Shown in pieces: positions 46,619 through 57,326 of a stretch of 64,000 nucleotides of DNA. The stretch's first letter is position 1. Every line of letters begins with the position of its first letter. The DNA lies in the NCBI GenBank assembly GCA_002633025.1, contig NMRB01002008.1:11497-75496 (forward strand). The letters run 5' to 3'. The notes beneath the pieces were generated by a model that saw only the letters and a list, made by a program, of their open reading frames with translations, ran no database searches and was not told where the DNA came from. A program made the translations under genes and the position numbers. The DNA comes from Notospermus geniculatus. Its lineage: Eukaryota > Nemertea > Pilidiophora > Heteronemertea > Lineidae.

Positions 46619-47594
46619 ATTCTTGACGGAAAAACTCGGATGTCTTGAAGACGAGGCAAAACAGCTCATTATTAAATATCCACGGATTTTGTCGATGGCA
46701 CAAACTAAGGTTGCCTCGGTTGTGGAACTTTTTGACGACCGTTCCATCTCAAAAGAAGAAATAATGACGTACCCGGAGATTTTTTCGTACAGTTTGAAAA
46801 CCTTACAAGAGCGTTTCAGACAAATGGAAGAATGTTCAGAAGGTGATTTAAAACTTGTTGACGTGAAAGATGCGGAAAAATTCTTTGCGAAAAGACTGAA
46901 GAAGAATTTCATGGATTGGGATTTGATGAAAAGTTACGGGTCAAAAGTTAATTTGGTGATGGAAAAATTGGGGTGTAGTCGGTCTGAGGCGGAAATGTTT
47001 GTGGAGTCGATTCAAGTGATAAGTTTGTCAAAACTTGAGAAAAAAATTGACTGCATTTTAAATGATGTTGCTTTGCCCACCAGTTTCTTGCTTGCCACGC
47101 CCTGGTTGCTGAATCACTCAGCAGATGCCGTGTTACGGAGGTCGCGGAAAATAAGAAATGCCGGATTGACGCATGAGAATTGTGATGCTTATTCTCACCT
47201 CCTAACTGTGGAGAGCCGATTTTTCGATACCCGGCTGGCGTACCATGTTAAGGAACGTGAAGTTCTCGGCGACTGTCGGGATTTGAGCGAATATTTGTGC
47301 AAAAGGTTGGAATGTACGCAAACTGACGTGGAAAAAATGTCGAAAAATTTTCTCAAACTTTTATCTGTGAATGCACCGAAGATTGAACAACATCTAGATT
47401 TTCTTTTACTGGTATTGCATTTTCCACCTGGTGACGTCGTACGATATCCCAGGGTGCTTTCCTTTGCCTGTGAAACCATCAAAACCAGGTATAGAACTTT
47501 GATTGACGGAGGTGTTCCACCAGAACGTATCGGTGTAAAAGAACTGCAACTGCCAAAAAAACAATTTCAGAAATTCATTGGAAACTTTAGATGA
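46619..47594 (+). CDS. mTERF-family protein, exon 2
   Basis: Mitochondrial transcription termination factor family: helical-repeat proteins that bind mitochondrial DNA or rRNA and act in transcription termination, replication pausing or ribosome assembly. With exon 1 the protein is about 423 residues, close to animal MTERF1/2. Several mTERF repeats are visible as a leucine at the start of a helix, then a Pro-containing turn: FLTEKLGC...IIKYPRILSM, VMEKLGCSRSEAEMF, LPTSFLLATPWLL, LCKRLECTQTDVEKM and LLVLHFPPGDVVRYPRVLSF. The acceptor is TTTATCGCTTCAG ending at 46618. The TTG at 46623 is not a start because the exon continues upstream of it in frame. Which member (MTERF1 to 4) it is cannot be settled here. 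Confidence 0.88.
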
Positions 47595-47692
47595 GGTCGA
47601 GGTTCACATATCTTTTGTGCAAATCTGATGATGTCTATACCAAGCCTTGAAGGGCCACTGGTATTTAATTTGGGGTTCTTTCATAGAACATA

Positions 47693-47998
47693 CTGTAAAA
47701 TGGGAAATTTTTGCGGATTTTTTGGCGGACCTACAGTATTTCTGCCCCAGAATAATATTCTGCGCCTTTATAATTTGGGGACAGCTCAGCACCGCAAAAT
47801 TAACATGCATTAGTGACATCCCTATTCAACATGATCTATTGGCAAGTGGTGCATTATGTGAAAAATGCATCTTATTTTTGCGGTGGCGCCGACAACGTTA
47901 AAATGAAAGAATTTTTACACATAGATTAAATTTGCGGATGTGATAGAACCGCAAAGACCGCAAAATTAAAACGTCCGCAAAAATTTCCCGTTTTACAG
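47693..47998. mobile_element. TA-flanked MITE with CTGTAAAATGGGAAATTTTT ends
   Basis: 306 bases with ends CTGTAAAATGGGAAATTTTT (left) and AAAAATTTCCCGTTTTACAG (right), flanked by TA on both sides. Several TTTGCGG/CCGCAAA motifs repeat inside. It lies 98 bases after the mTERF stop and could contribute to that gene's 3' end. Confidence 0.85.
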
Positions 47999-48261
47999 TA
48001 TATCCTAGGTGTACCAAGGACGACATTTCCCCTTTCAGCACCACTGACTTCCAGGAAAATGTTCAGTCTGTGGTCCTTTTTTCTTCGTGTTCGATTTCTC
48101 GCCGACTGCCAGTCCAAAGTCATGGAGATTGAGAAAAATATCATTGACAGAATGTGTTTGTATGCTGTATTAATTGGGTGTCTAGAAAGCAAAGACCTAA
48201 GATCTAAGACCTAAGACCTCTAGAAACCTAAGACCCTGGATACTAGAAACATAAGATCCTA

Positions 48262-48380
48262 CTAGAATGTTTCTGTTGTAGCCGCCGGTTCCATTGGTTC
48301 TGATGTAGCCGCCGGTTCCATTGGTTCTGATGTAGCCGTCGGTTCCATTGGTTCTGATGTAGCCGTATCATCTGACATGC
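48262..48380 (-). CDS. Unknown minus-strand gene, exon 3 (tandem 9-residue repeat)
   Basis: The acceptor TTTCATTCAG at 48381 leads into GMSDDTATSEP. A 27-base unit then repeats three times in frame, giving TSEPMEP followed by TA or AA, before the end ATTETF and TAG. Because the unit is a multiple of three, copy-number changes would keep the frame. An acidic, Pro- and Thr-rich tail suggests a disordered region. Confidence 0.6.
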
Positions 48381-48552
48381 CTGAATGAAATTTGAAGAAA
48401 AAAAATTACATTAATATGTTGCAGCCATCACAAAATACACCTCAAATTAATACAGCTGCTGATCAAAAGATGCCATAAGATGGAAAGTGACTTTTGCCTT
48501 TTGAAAATACACGTATGCTGAACATCGCTAGTCTTTCAGGCTTGGCAATTAC

Positions 48553-48715
48553 CTGATGCTGCCTGCTGACTTTTCCAAAGGTTCTCAACACGCCTTCGAG
48601 TACTGCCAATGTGTTCCTCAATGTGCTTCAAATGTTCATCTGCAATTTGATGTCTTCTTTTTGAGAGGGAATTTGGGGACATTGAAAAACCAATGTGTTG
48701 CATCACCTCTGTGGT
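48553..48715 (-). CDS. Unknown minus-strand gene, exon 2
   Basis: Bounded by an acceptor (TTCTTCTCTTTCAG) and the donor GTAATT after GCATCAG. It encodes about 54 residues, TTEVMQHIGFSMSPNSLSKR then a charged probable helix (EHLKHIEEHIG...RRRVENLW). Phase 0 at its start and phase 1 at its end fit exons 1 and 3 exactly. The sequence loosely recalls the N-terminal part of large transposon-derived proteins with a 'LHH...LG...S' pattern (DUF6589 type). I hold that only as a guess. Confidence 0.65.
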
Positions 48716-48994
48716 CTGAAAGAGAAGAAAAGTAACCATGAAGAAAGGAACATATCAATCAGGTTGTAAGAATGCCAGTTTTACTCTCTTTAATCTTCTT
48801 GTTTTGTTTTATACTGGTTTTCTCGATAATGCCTAAGGAATGTCTGGCGAAACATTTTTTTCATATAGATCACCTTGATTGAAGTACACAAGACAGTCAG
48901 GATGAATGATTTTTTACATTAGTGGTCATTTCCACTGAATTTTACCTCTGTGCATCACAATAAGCTCCCTATGAGAAATAGGGAAATGACTTAC

Positions 48995-49219
48995 TTTGTC
49001 TGTGGCACCACCATGGTGCAAAGTTACACCAGTAATCAGACCTGCCAAGGGTGTTTTATCAGCTTGCTTGAGGTCTACTGCGATTTTGCTGGAGAATGGG
49101 TCATTTGAGGGATGCAATGCTGGAGGTTTAGAATATTTCCGAACACAATTTAAGTCTGAAGATTTGGCTTGAAATTTGATGGATTTGAAGTTCATATTCG
49201 ACTTCTTCGTCATCTGCAT
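48995..49219 (-). CDS. Unknown minus-strand gene, exon 1
   Basis: The ATG at 49219 gives 75 residues ending HHGGATDK before the donor GTAAGT, phase 0. It is Lys/Ser-rich at first (MQMTKKSNMNFKS), then ALHPSNDPFSSK and TPLAGLITGVTLHHGG. Together the three exons give a 168-residue protein. There is also a GTG 14 codons upstream, but ATG is the plausible start. An upstream ATG in another frame (near 49271) opens a 43-codon frame covering this start. Confidence 0.6.
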
Positions 49220-49859
49220 AGTCACAATATGGCCGCCCTGTCTCGGGTAATCTGGCAGCACTCATGAAATTCACGTGCGAAGTACTCTATATCTGTTGAA
49301 GATATTGCTATCGAAAGGGGTAGACTAAGTAGAAAAACTTGGAGCTTTATGACACGCATGTTGTTTGATCTTAAAAATCTTACATTTCTTGGGAAAGTGT
49401 TCCGAGTGCCAGTGTTTTGTTTCAGCTTATTAGCTAATTAGTGCGTTCTAAGACGAGTCTCATTCAGTTCCTTTTGACTGATAGCAGTCCCCGCAGGTGC
49501 CTTCATTTTCGTCATATAACTTGTACTTTTATGGTATTTTGACATATTTTGTTTACAACGTCTGACCACGTTCCAAAAATTCACAATGCCAGCTGGCCCT
49601 TAAGTGTGCGTCCACGATAGAACCATGCAGGATCATGCAAAAAGTGGCAAGGTGGGGGGTCGGCAGATCTAGCTCAGATTTCTACCATAGAGTATCATTA
49701 TGACCATTATTGACCTGCTGCCAGAGACAACGGCCCATGATATCGATAGGCCTAGCATAGCGGGCCTCCCCCCGTAGGTGACGGTCGTATGCGCAACAAC
49801 TCACATTCTCAGCACCAGGCCAAGGCCTAGTTTCCTATCCTCCCGTACCTGTTCCTGTC

Positions 49860-50150
49860 TAACATGTTAACCCCTAATGGCCTAATCCAAGGCCCCAGGC
49901 TAGTCCTGGGCCCGATTTTAACCCTAGATCAAGGCTCAACCCTAACTCAAACTCCTTCTAACCTAAGTGTCAACCCTAATGACAGCCCGGAGCCGAACCC
50001 TAGCCCGGGTCTAACCCTAGCCAAGATTTAACCCTAGTTTGAAGCTCAACCCTAGCCCAGGCTTAACCCTAGGCACAATCCTAAACCTAGCCTGGGGTGT
50101 ACCCTAGATCGGGGCATAACCCTAGGTAATGGAACCCTAGATGGAATGAC
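49860..50150. repeat. Degenerate AACCCTA(G) minisatellite
   Basis: About 14 occurrences of AACCCTA, mostly AACCCTAG, are spaced 15-20 bases apart by variable fillers such as CCCGGGTCT, CCAAGATTT and TTTGAAGCTC. The motif contains the metazoan telomere unit, but the spacing and fillers rule out a true telomere array. It resembles a remnant of interstitial telomere-like or GC-rich minisatellite origin. Confidence 0.75.
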
Positions 50151-50948
50151 TGTTGCTAGGCGTTTCCAGGCAGATAGCAGTTGCACTGTTCTGAGGTCAC
50201 TGGTGGCGCCATTGTAATTTGCAGCCAAATCCGCAAAATGAAAAGTTGCATACTGTTTTCAAATTGGTCGTGTCCACATATTTGTTGTTCAAATGGCAAA
50301 TCGGACATGTTGCAGATATCAATGAATTTGAATGTATTAATGATATTTCAAAAATTCAAAATTTTACACAATGAGTGGAGTATCCCTTTAAGTAGCAATA
50401 GAGTTAGCTTTGTATCCGTGCGCGTGTGTACCCCATACGATAGTGCGTATAAAGAAGTCGATTTCTTTTGATTGAGGTGTGCCAGGTGTGTAGGCGCAAG
50501 TGTTATGAGTTTGTCGTCGGTTGCTTGATTTTTGAATAGTAGAAGCAATACTGAATCTGTCAATATTTGAAATATTGTCATATCTGTGGATGACGACAGC
50601 GTATGGCCGTCTGTAAATGGGCCTGTCGTCGAGGCCGGGTCCAGAAAATGGCTGCTTCGGCAGCAACTGCAAAATGCATCGGGAGTATGTTCATGTGAAT
50701 AGCAGAAAAAGAGCAGGACAACCTGTAATTTTCTTTTCACATTTCAAATCTACGACATTTCTGCTAGGCTCATGTAGATTTTCGCTAAAATCTGGTGTCT
50801 CGGTTTCAAAATATTTTCACCCAAACGTAGCCGTCGTCCCCCACGTCTGCATCTCTGGCCTGTTGACAGATCTCCAAGGTAACCTACTGATCCTGCCTTT
50901 ACTCCTTGCTGGATAAGTGGCATCCCTCAAATTTGTCTTCTCCATTAA

Positions 50949-51188
50949 AGGAGTTAGACGCCGAAGTTGTAAACAAGCTGGTTTGTTTACAAATATGGTC
51001 GGCAAACTAGTTTTATTCCTTCGTGCAGGTGGCAGCACCCGTGATCGTTAGACTGGTTCCCGGTCCGATGCAACTCACTCGCGATACTTCACGTCAGTAC
51101 ATATCACCGACAATAGGTGGCAGCACCGCAGGCGTCCGTGGATAGAGAACCAGTGAGTGAGTGTTTACAACTTCGGCGTCTAACTCCT
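50949..51188. mobile_element. TTAA-flanked MITE
   Basis: 240 bases with perfect ends AGGAGTTAGACGCCGAAGTT and AACTTCGGCGTCTAACTCCT, continuing GTAAAC/GTTTAC. TTAA lies on both sides (50945-50948 and 51189-51192). TTAA duplications are made by piggyBac and Kolobok transposases; the AGG start fits Kolobok better. The centre has a further palindrome AAACAAGCTGGTTTGTTT. Confidence 0.85.
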
Positions 51189-51298
51189 TTAAGATGAAGT
51201 TTCGTGCTTTCCAATAACAATAAGGAGTTCATCTCAACGAATGTTGATTTCTGTCTGTGTGAATATTGGTGTATACTGCTACCTTAAGGTAGATCTAC

Positions 51299-51332
51299 CT
51301 GTATACTGCTACCTTAAGGTAGCAGTATACAG
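51299..51332. repeat. Perfect 34-bp palindrome
   Basis: CTGTATACTGCTACCTT is followed directly by its reverse complement, with no spacer. A partial copy (GTATACTGCTACCTTAAGGT then AGATCTACCT) lies immediately before, at 51271-51298. Confidence 0.9.
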
Positions 51333-54300
51333 TTAGCCCCGACAGCGTCATCAGTGGCCTTTTTGGTGCGCACTTGCTGGCCTGACGAGATAACAATGTT
51401 GTACTGATTCGCAAAATAATACAGTATTACAGAAACGCTGACTTACGAAAGCAAACACATAAGAATATTGATAAACTATGGTTTGAAATCTGAGACACAA
51501 ATTTTAGGTTGTGAATGTTTCCCTTTCAGAAATATAGAGCCAATAATTGTACAGCGTCGGTTTTCTCTCAACCAATACCATGCAAAAGATTTTGTGCTGT
51601 GCATTGGTATACCCTATCAAACTGAACTCTAACAGCTTTTCGGCCTATTGGCTAAGGTTAAAGTTCTTAAGAATTTTAAGAGTTGCTGTCTTTGACTTTG
51701 CATTGCGAAAGTTAAGCAATCAGGGCCCAAAAAACTCAACTACAGGGTTGATGCAACCATGCAGTTGGTTACAAACAACCCAACAGTTGGGCTGAAAGAT
51801 CCAACACTTTGGGTTGATAAAGAACCCAATGGACGGGTTGATACAAACAATCCATAAGTTAATATCAAAATGAACGCCATCTCAGCTGCACACATTTTAG
51901 TCTCCAATATATCATTAACTCAGGTCAACACATTACATAGCTAAATAATATTATGAGTACTCACAATGACATTTCGTTGTCTCCAGATACAATATAAGAG
52001 TATAATACGTCATCCAGAAAATTTGACTGGAGACAGTCGTATGTCAACTTGAGATATCAGTTATTCATACCGAGTTTCAAAGATCTCAACTCGAGATCCA
52101 AAAGTAACTTCTTTTACGGACAAGTGTTCAAGTGATTTTTATCTCAAGTGGAGATGAATTTTTTTCTGTGTGTGCGAAATTTTTTTTCCCACTCTGGTTC
52201 CGGTGTGAAAGAAATGCAGGTCCGCCCGGAACCAAGGTCCCACGGACCTTGGTTCCTTAGGAATGGGGGCCCTACGGGCCCCCATTCCTCAGGAACCACT
52301 GTCCTACCCGGACTTCCGTTCCGAGGTTACCAATCCTATATAAAAGGTATAGGACTCTGATTACTAGGGGACTTAGATTTCTTTTACAACAGTGACAGAA
52401 ATCAAAGTCCGCCGTAACCGAAGTCNCAAACTTAATCAAAACTATTTCCATGCCTGCTTTTGGAGACACCACTTCTTGACATAAATTTACAAGTTTGGCA
52501 CTTTGGTATACCCTTAATGTCACACTGGCACACAGGCCTCACTGAAAAACGTTACATCGGCAAAACTAAGCCTAGGCCTAATTTCAAGTAAGAAAACAGT
52601 GGTACAATGAACACCTGTGTACATTGAACAATCTGAGCTGGTCCCGTGGGTGTTCAATGTAGGCAGGTTCCACTGTTACCACGTCAGTCTTTCGTTCACC
52701 TATCTTCTCGTTTTAGGAAATTGACCATTAATAATGAAATTCTTGTCATTTCCACAAAAATTAACATATTTCTCTAAAATTAAGCTGAATCACAGCTGAA
52801 GCCTTAGATTTTCATCCAAAAGCATCAATAGATCCAGCAACTCGATATTCAGTGCAAGAGAGGGCAAAGATTGTGGAGGTGTATTTTGCGACGAAATCAG
52901 TAGTCCTCACTCGGCGACAATATTCAGGAGAGACTTTCGCAGGAGAAAAGCACCCAGCAGACTCACAATCAGGTGTCGCCTGGACAAATTCAGGGAAATG
53001 GGAAAAGTTTGGGATAAAAATAAACGACACAGTGGCTGGCCACGGTCTGCAAGGTCAAACGACAATATTGGGACTCCGAGACAACGTGATTCAGAGACGG
53101 GGCGCCTGGATTGAGCACGTCATTAATTATTGAACTGGGTCCAGAAATGATGACATAACAGGAGACTAATAGTATCAAACAAAAAATTCATGCCCCGAGA
53201 CATATTTCTGAAGAGAAAAAATTGAAAAATATCCGCACATAAAAAAGTAGTGCACAATCAGAATTGGTAACATTTTTTTGGCCCACCCTGTGAGAAGTGG
53301 GTAAATCGAAATGGATAGAATGACTGGACAGTTTGTGACCATCCTTGTTCCTAAAACTTTCCATCCACGAAATGCAGAGTGGTTGGTTCAATTGCCTTGT
53401 TGCCAACCTGGGAGCGAGGATGGCAAACAAGTGTCCTGATTGGTGCACGGCAACTCGAGGTGCGAGGGAAACACAAATCCCGGCAAAGTTCTTCATGGGC
53501 CATATGCATAAAGGTGGAATTGGCTTATTCATGGTATAACTACGTTACGTTATATCTGGAATAAGCTTATTCCACCTTCAAGCGGCGAAAAAGTTCCGTG
53601 TCGCAAAGTTACTGCGATGACTTTTTATCCATCTAGGCCGTGTTCCGACCACGTTTGAAGAAAAAAATCTTTCTTGCTTAACCCTTTCGGGACTAATCTC
53701 GCCGTTTGGCGACTTTGGCCTGTACCACACACCCTCGGACATTCAAACTGACATAGAATTGTAACCAGTGGACCGATTGATGTTCGCTTTGCATATTTTT
53801 TAATGCGAGACTGTCCCCCCCCCCCCATCTGAATGCGCGATTTTGCTCTGTTTGAAGAAACCTCGGTAAAATTACGTTTTAACGTTCGTCCTGGGGTCTA
53901 GATTGACTGGCTCCAAAGTGCAAATCTGACTTATTGTGACAAAATGGCCATATTTTGTCCGGAACAGAAGCAGCTACGATGAAAAGAAAGAGGAGAAAAA
54001 AGTAGCTACATTCTGACTAATTTTCAGAGCCGTAGGAGCAACCATTTCCGAGATATAGACGTTTAAAGATTGGCAAACTGACGAAAACGTAGGCAGAATG
54101 CGAGTATTTCCTGACAACTTGCATCTTCGGCTCTGGTCTGTTTCTCTCGCAGACATTTTGGAACGAGCAAACCTCCATGAGGTCGTGGCCCATTTAGTTG
54201 CCTCCAGAATGAGTGCCTTGCCACCAGTTTTGGTTGCAAACTTTGGGAGCTAGGCGCGTTTTTGTAGAGACATCAGAAATTCATGTTACGAAAATACATG

Positions 54301-54420
54301 TACACTTTTCAACTTCATCCCGTCCTGAAAGGGTTAAGGCTAGGTCACAAATGCACCGGGCCCCGTACGATTTTCCCAACCCAGCGACTTGCTGTGGATT
54401 TTAGAGACTTAAACTCGGAT
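51333..54420. repeat. Repeats and palindromes, no gene
   Basis: At 51744-51860 GGGTTGAT and CAACCC motifs alternate. At about 52140-52170 is a single end of the ...TTTTTTTCTGTG transposon family. At 52253-52292 a long GC-rich hairpin (GGAATGGGGGCCC / GGGCCCCCATTCC) lies within a larger foldback. At 53510-53578 AAGGTGGAATTGGCTTATTC pairs with GAATAAGCTTATTCCACCTT. I saw no exon with splice support. Confidence 0.45.
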
Positions 54421-54566
54421 CTAAGATGAATTATGCCGAAATCGCCTCAATGGATAAGCGGAATATTATAATAGACTGGATCAAATTGGACACCGTCGAA
54501 ATTGGCCAAAATGTCTGTTTTTACTCGCCGTACGGGCCCCGGAGTGGATATGTGACGGGGGCTTTT
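54421..54566 (+). CDS. Doubtful first-exon ORF ending at a repeat
   Basis: The ATG at 54426 opens about 48 residues (NYAEIASMDKRNIIIDWIKL ... QNVCFYSPYGPRSG) with normal-looking composition. The frame then runs into the inverted-repeat element starting near 54568. It may be the start of a gene cut by that element. No homology recognised. Confidence 0.25.
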
Positions 54567-54567
54567 A

Positions 54568-55370
54568 AACTCCCTACGCAGTTGTGTACCGCGCCCCCTT
54601 CGGTTTACCCGCTCTCCACAACTGCTTAACTTCGTAAACTTCGCCGCATTTGGTCAACAGATGGCGCTGAGAGAGTCGACCAATGAGAGCACCGACGGAG
54701 CAACCGGTAACCAAGCTGGCGTGAGTCACTTTTTCATTGGCCGAACGGTTCGTAGCCATGGTAGCACAAGAACATCCGTTGCCAACGGGCCAAAGAGTTC
54801 TGAAAGCAGCGTCAGCCCTGACGCCATCTGTTGACCAAACGCGGCGACTTCCACGAAGTAAAGCAGTTGTGGAGAGGGGTAAACCGAAGGGGGCGCGGTA
54901 CACAACTGCGTAGGGAGTTTAGGGGGCTTTATGCATACGGCCATATGTGTTTGTGCGTACGAAGTACGACGTAGTACAGACACATGGTATAGTTCACGTC
55001 CTTGGGTCGTTTTGCAGAAACATCGTGTTAGAGCAAATAAAGCCCCCTAAACTCTCTACGCAGTTGTGTACCGCGCCCCCTTCGGTTTACCCCTCTCCAC
55101 AACTGCTTTACTTCGTGGAAGTCGCCGCGTTTGGTCAACAGATGGCGTCAGGGCTGGCGCGAGTTTTACAGCCTATCAACACGCTGCTTTCAGAACTCTT
55201 TGGCCCGTTGGCAACGGATGTTGTTGTGCTACCATGGCTACGAACCGTTCGGCCAATGAAAAAGTGACTCACGCCAGCTTGGTTACCGGTTGCTCCGTCG
55301 GTGCTCTCATTGGTCGACTCTCTCAGCGCCATCTGTTGACCAAATGCGGCGAAGTTTACGATCTGAACCC
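54568..55370. repeat. Two foldback copies facing each other
   Basis: Copy 1 (54568-54925) has arms AAACTCCCTACGCAGTTGTG ... CCCCCTTCGGTTTACCC and their complement. Copy 2 (about 55040-55370) is the same element in reverse, starting AAAGCCCCCTAAACTC, with one end truncated. Between the arms both carry GATGGCG, GTCGACCAATGAGAGCACCG and GTTCGTAGCCATGG blocks. Together they form an inverted repeat with arms over 300 bases. Confidence 0.8.
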
Positions 55371-56452
55371 AGGTTTAGGACCCTTTTAGAAAAGTCATGT
55401 TGCCAAAAAGTCATTTACACCGGCAACAGCCGATAGGGAACTAACTTCCTCATTGGACGTCAGTTAAACCTAGCGTCCACTACGGCGGGGACAAGACCAG
55501 CAACCTATCCGCATATTCTTGAAATATTCCGTTCACTGTCTTTATTATTCCCGAACAGTTCCCGGCATTTCTGCACGTTCGGGAGAGGGCGAAATTTCCG
55601 CGTCCAAATTTTGATCGAGACCAAATTTTGGACCGACGCGGAAATGAACTTCCCGACAACTTCGGCAACTTGTCTGCATTGTCCTGCGGACATCGTCAGG
55701 ATATCCCGCCTTTCTGTAACACTTCCGCAAATACTCCTGAAAGCCTTGGCGGTGCGGGCAGCTTCGCGAAGGCAAGCAGAACCAACGCGGACTGTTTCAG
55801 GAACGCTCGGAGCCGATGCGGATCGAAATAGCGAGTGCGCGAACCCGTCAAGACATTTTACGGTCAAAACACACGGGAAAGTCAACATGTTGCGGCGTGG
55901 AGGAGTTTAAGGCCGGCTTTCCATTGCCGCGTTTCCTAACCCCATGACGGCTAGCAGACATATGAGAAAAACCCAAGTCGTCGCCGAATTTACAACCTTG
56001 CATTATTTCCTCATATTGTCCGCATATCAAAATATGGTTGTCGGAAAGTCATCCTGATTGTCCTAGTCCACTTTTAAGCAGCTATGTAATTGGAAACGAC
56101 TTTTTATGTATTTTGACCCATTTTTGTGTTAGGCCTACTTTATATAAAACGTCCTCTACAAAACAACTGAAAACAATTAAGAATATGCCTGTGTGATTCC
56201 GAGGCACTATACCACTATCAGTTGGTAATACATTTATGCGGTGTAAATCCAGCCGTTCAAAAGTTACCGCGTCTCCCATTCTCCTGTACAAAGTTCAGTT
56301 GTTGCGTCCGTCGGCGTCCAATGGTGAAGTCAGTTCCCAAAATTCAAAATGCCCTAGTGACCCTAGTGAAGCTTTTTTTGGCAACATGACTTATCCGAAA
56401 CCTGGGTAACCAAGGGTCCTAAACCTGGGTTCAGATTTGCTCTAACACGATG
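55020..56452. mobile_element. Outer foldback element interrupted by copy 2
   Basis: The left arm reads CGTGTTAGAGCAAAT, then (after the inserted copy 2) CTGAACCCAGGTTTAGGACC and ...AAAAGTCATGTTGCCAAAAA. The right arm at about 56377-56452 is its uninterrupted inverse (TTTTTGGCAACATGACTT ... GGTCCTAAACCTGGGTTCAG, ATTTGCTCTAACACG). The intact right arm shows the empty target site. Between the arms, 55380-56370, there is no supported gene. The open frames near 55505-55888 overlap on both strands and resemble none I know. Confidence 0.65.
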
Positions 56453-56488
56453 ATTCTGGAGAACGACATAAGGACGTGGACGAGTTGG

Positions 56489-56875
56489 GCTAAAAGGGTA
56501 AATGTCGTCCTGGGTATATACAAAGATTACCCAGGATCTCAATCTTCACTAAAACAATACCCTGGGTGTAGTTTCGGTAGCCGAACATCACCCAGCTTCT
56601 GCAATCAGTCCCTAGGAACGAGTCCTATTTAGAAATCCCGTGGAATCTCCGTGGTATCTCGCGGTGTCGCGCCGCGGTACTTGTTGAGTGAAGCTGTCCA
56701 TGACATTCTTCAGGCGGTCACGTGACCACGGGCGAGATAACCTCGAATCCAGGTGTCATACTACGATGCTGGGTGATGTTCGGCTACCGAAAGAACACCC
56801 AGGGTATTGTTTCAGTGAAGATTGTAATCCTGGGTAATCTTTGTATATACCCAGGACGACATTTACCCTTTCAGC
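56489..56875. mobile_element. MITE-2, 387 bp, 9-bp target duplication
   Basis: Ends GCTAAAAGGGTAAATGTCGT and ACGACATTTACCCTTTCAGC, with arms of about 110 bases including TATATACAAAGATTACCCAG. Flanked by the direct repeat ACGAGTTGG at 56480-56488 and 56876-56884. The length and 9-base duplication match MITE-1 and MITE-3, although the terminal sequences differ. Confidence 0.85.
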
Positions 56876-56897
56876 ACGAGTTGGCCATGATGCAGCA

Positions 56898-57290
56898 TAG
56901 CCTGGTTCCCTGGCCACCGTCTAGATGGCACTGCGTGGACGGTGGCCAGGCAGTAGCCGCGAGTTTTACCAGGAATTCCTGGGAAAGGGTATGGCCTCGG
57001 GATTCATAGCGTCAATTAATCTGACAAATGAAATGGACGAATTTGGGAATAATGATAGAGAAAAAAAGGATTTAGCTAATTCATACTTGATACGTACAAC
57101 ACTGGTGAAAAGAACGAGCACTTATGAGTTAAGTATTTTTTTACTTGGTCGAATCGATTACTCAGAATGGCTTTGTCTCCTGCCCAAACGGGTCATCCCC
57201 GTTGACCTCACATTCTCATCATGCTCAACGGCTACTGCCTGGCCTCCGTCTACGCAGCGCCATCTGGACGGTGGCCAGGGAACCAGGCTA
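56898..57290. mobile_element. MITE-3, 393 bp, 9-bp target duplication
   Basis: Ends TAGCCTGGTTCCCTGGCCAC and GTGGCCAGGGAACCAGGCTA, with arms of about 65 bases. Flanked by GATGCAGCA at 56889-56897 and 57291-57299. It lies 22 bases from MITE-2 and 36 bases from the end of the GPCR gene. Confidence 0.88.
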
Positions 57291-57326
57291 GATGCAGCAA
57301 AATGCACTTCGGGTCACACACACCGA

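Noticed and set aside
46623-46625. TTG start for the mTERF protein
   Set aside because: The frame continues upstream to a 3' splice site and joins in phase to an exon with a mitochondrial presequence.
49860-50150. True telomere or chromosome end
   Set aside because: The AACCCTA units are separated by variable 8-13-base fillers and lie within ordinary gene-bearing sequence.
54574-55389. Mirror-image frames beginning MYRAPFGLPLS in two places
   Set aside because: They come from the two inverted copies of the same foldback element, not from a duplicated gene.
55505-55910. Overlapping open frames on both strands as a gene
   Set aside because: The frames mirror each other on both strands, show no family motif and no splice context; a GC-rich stretch explains them.
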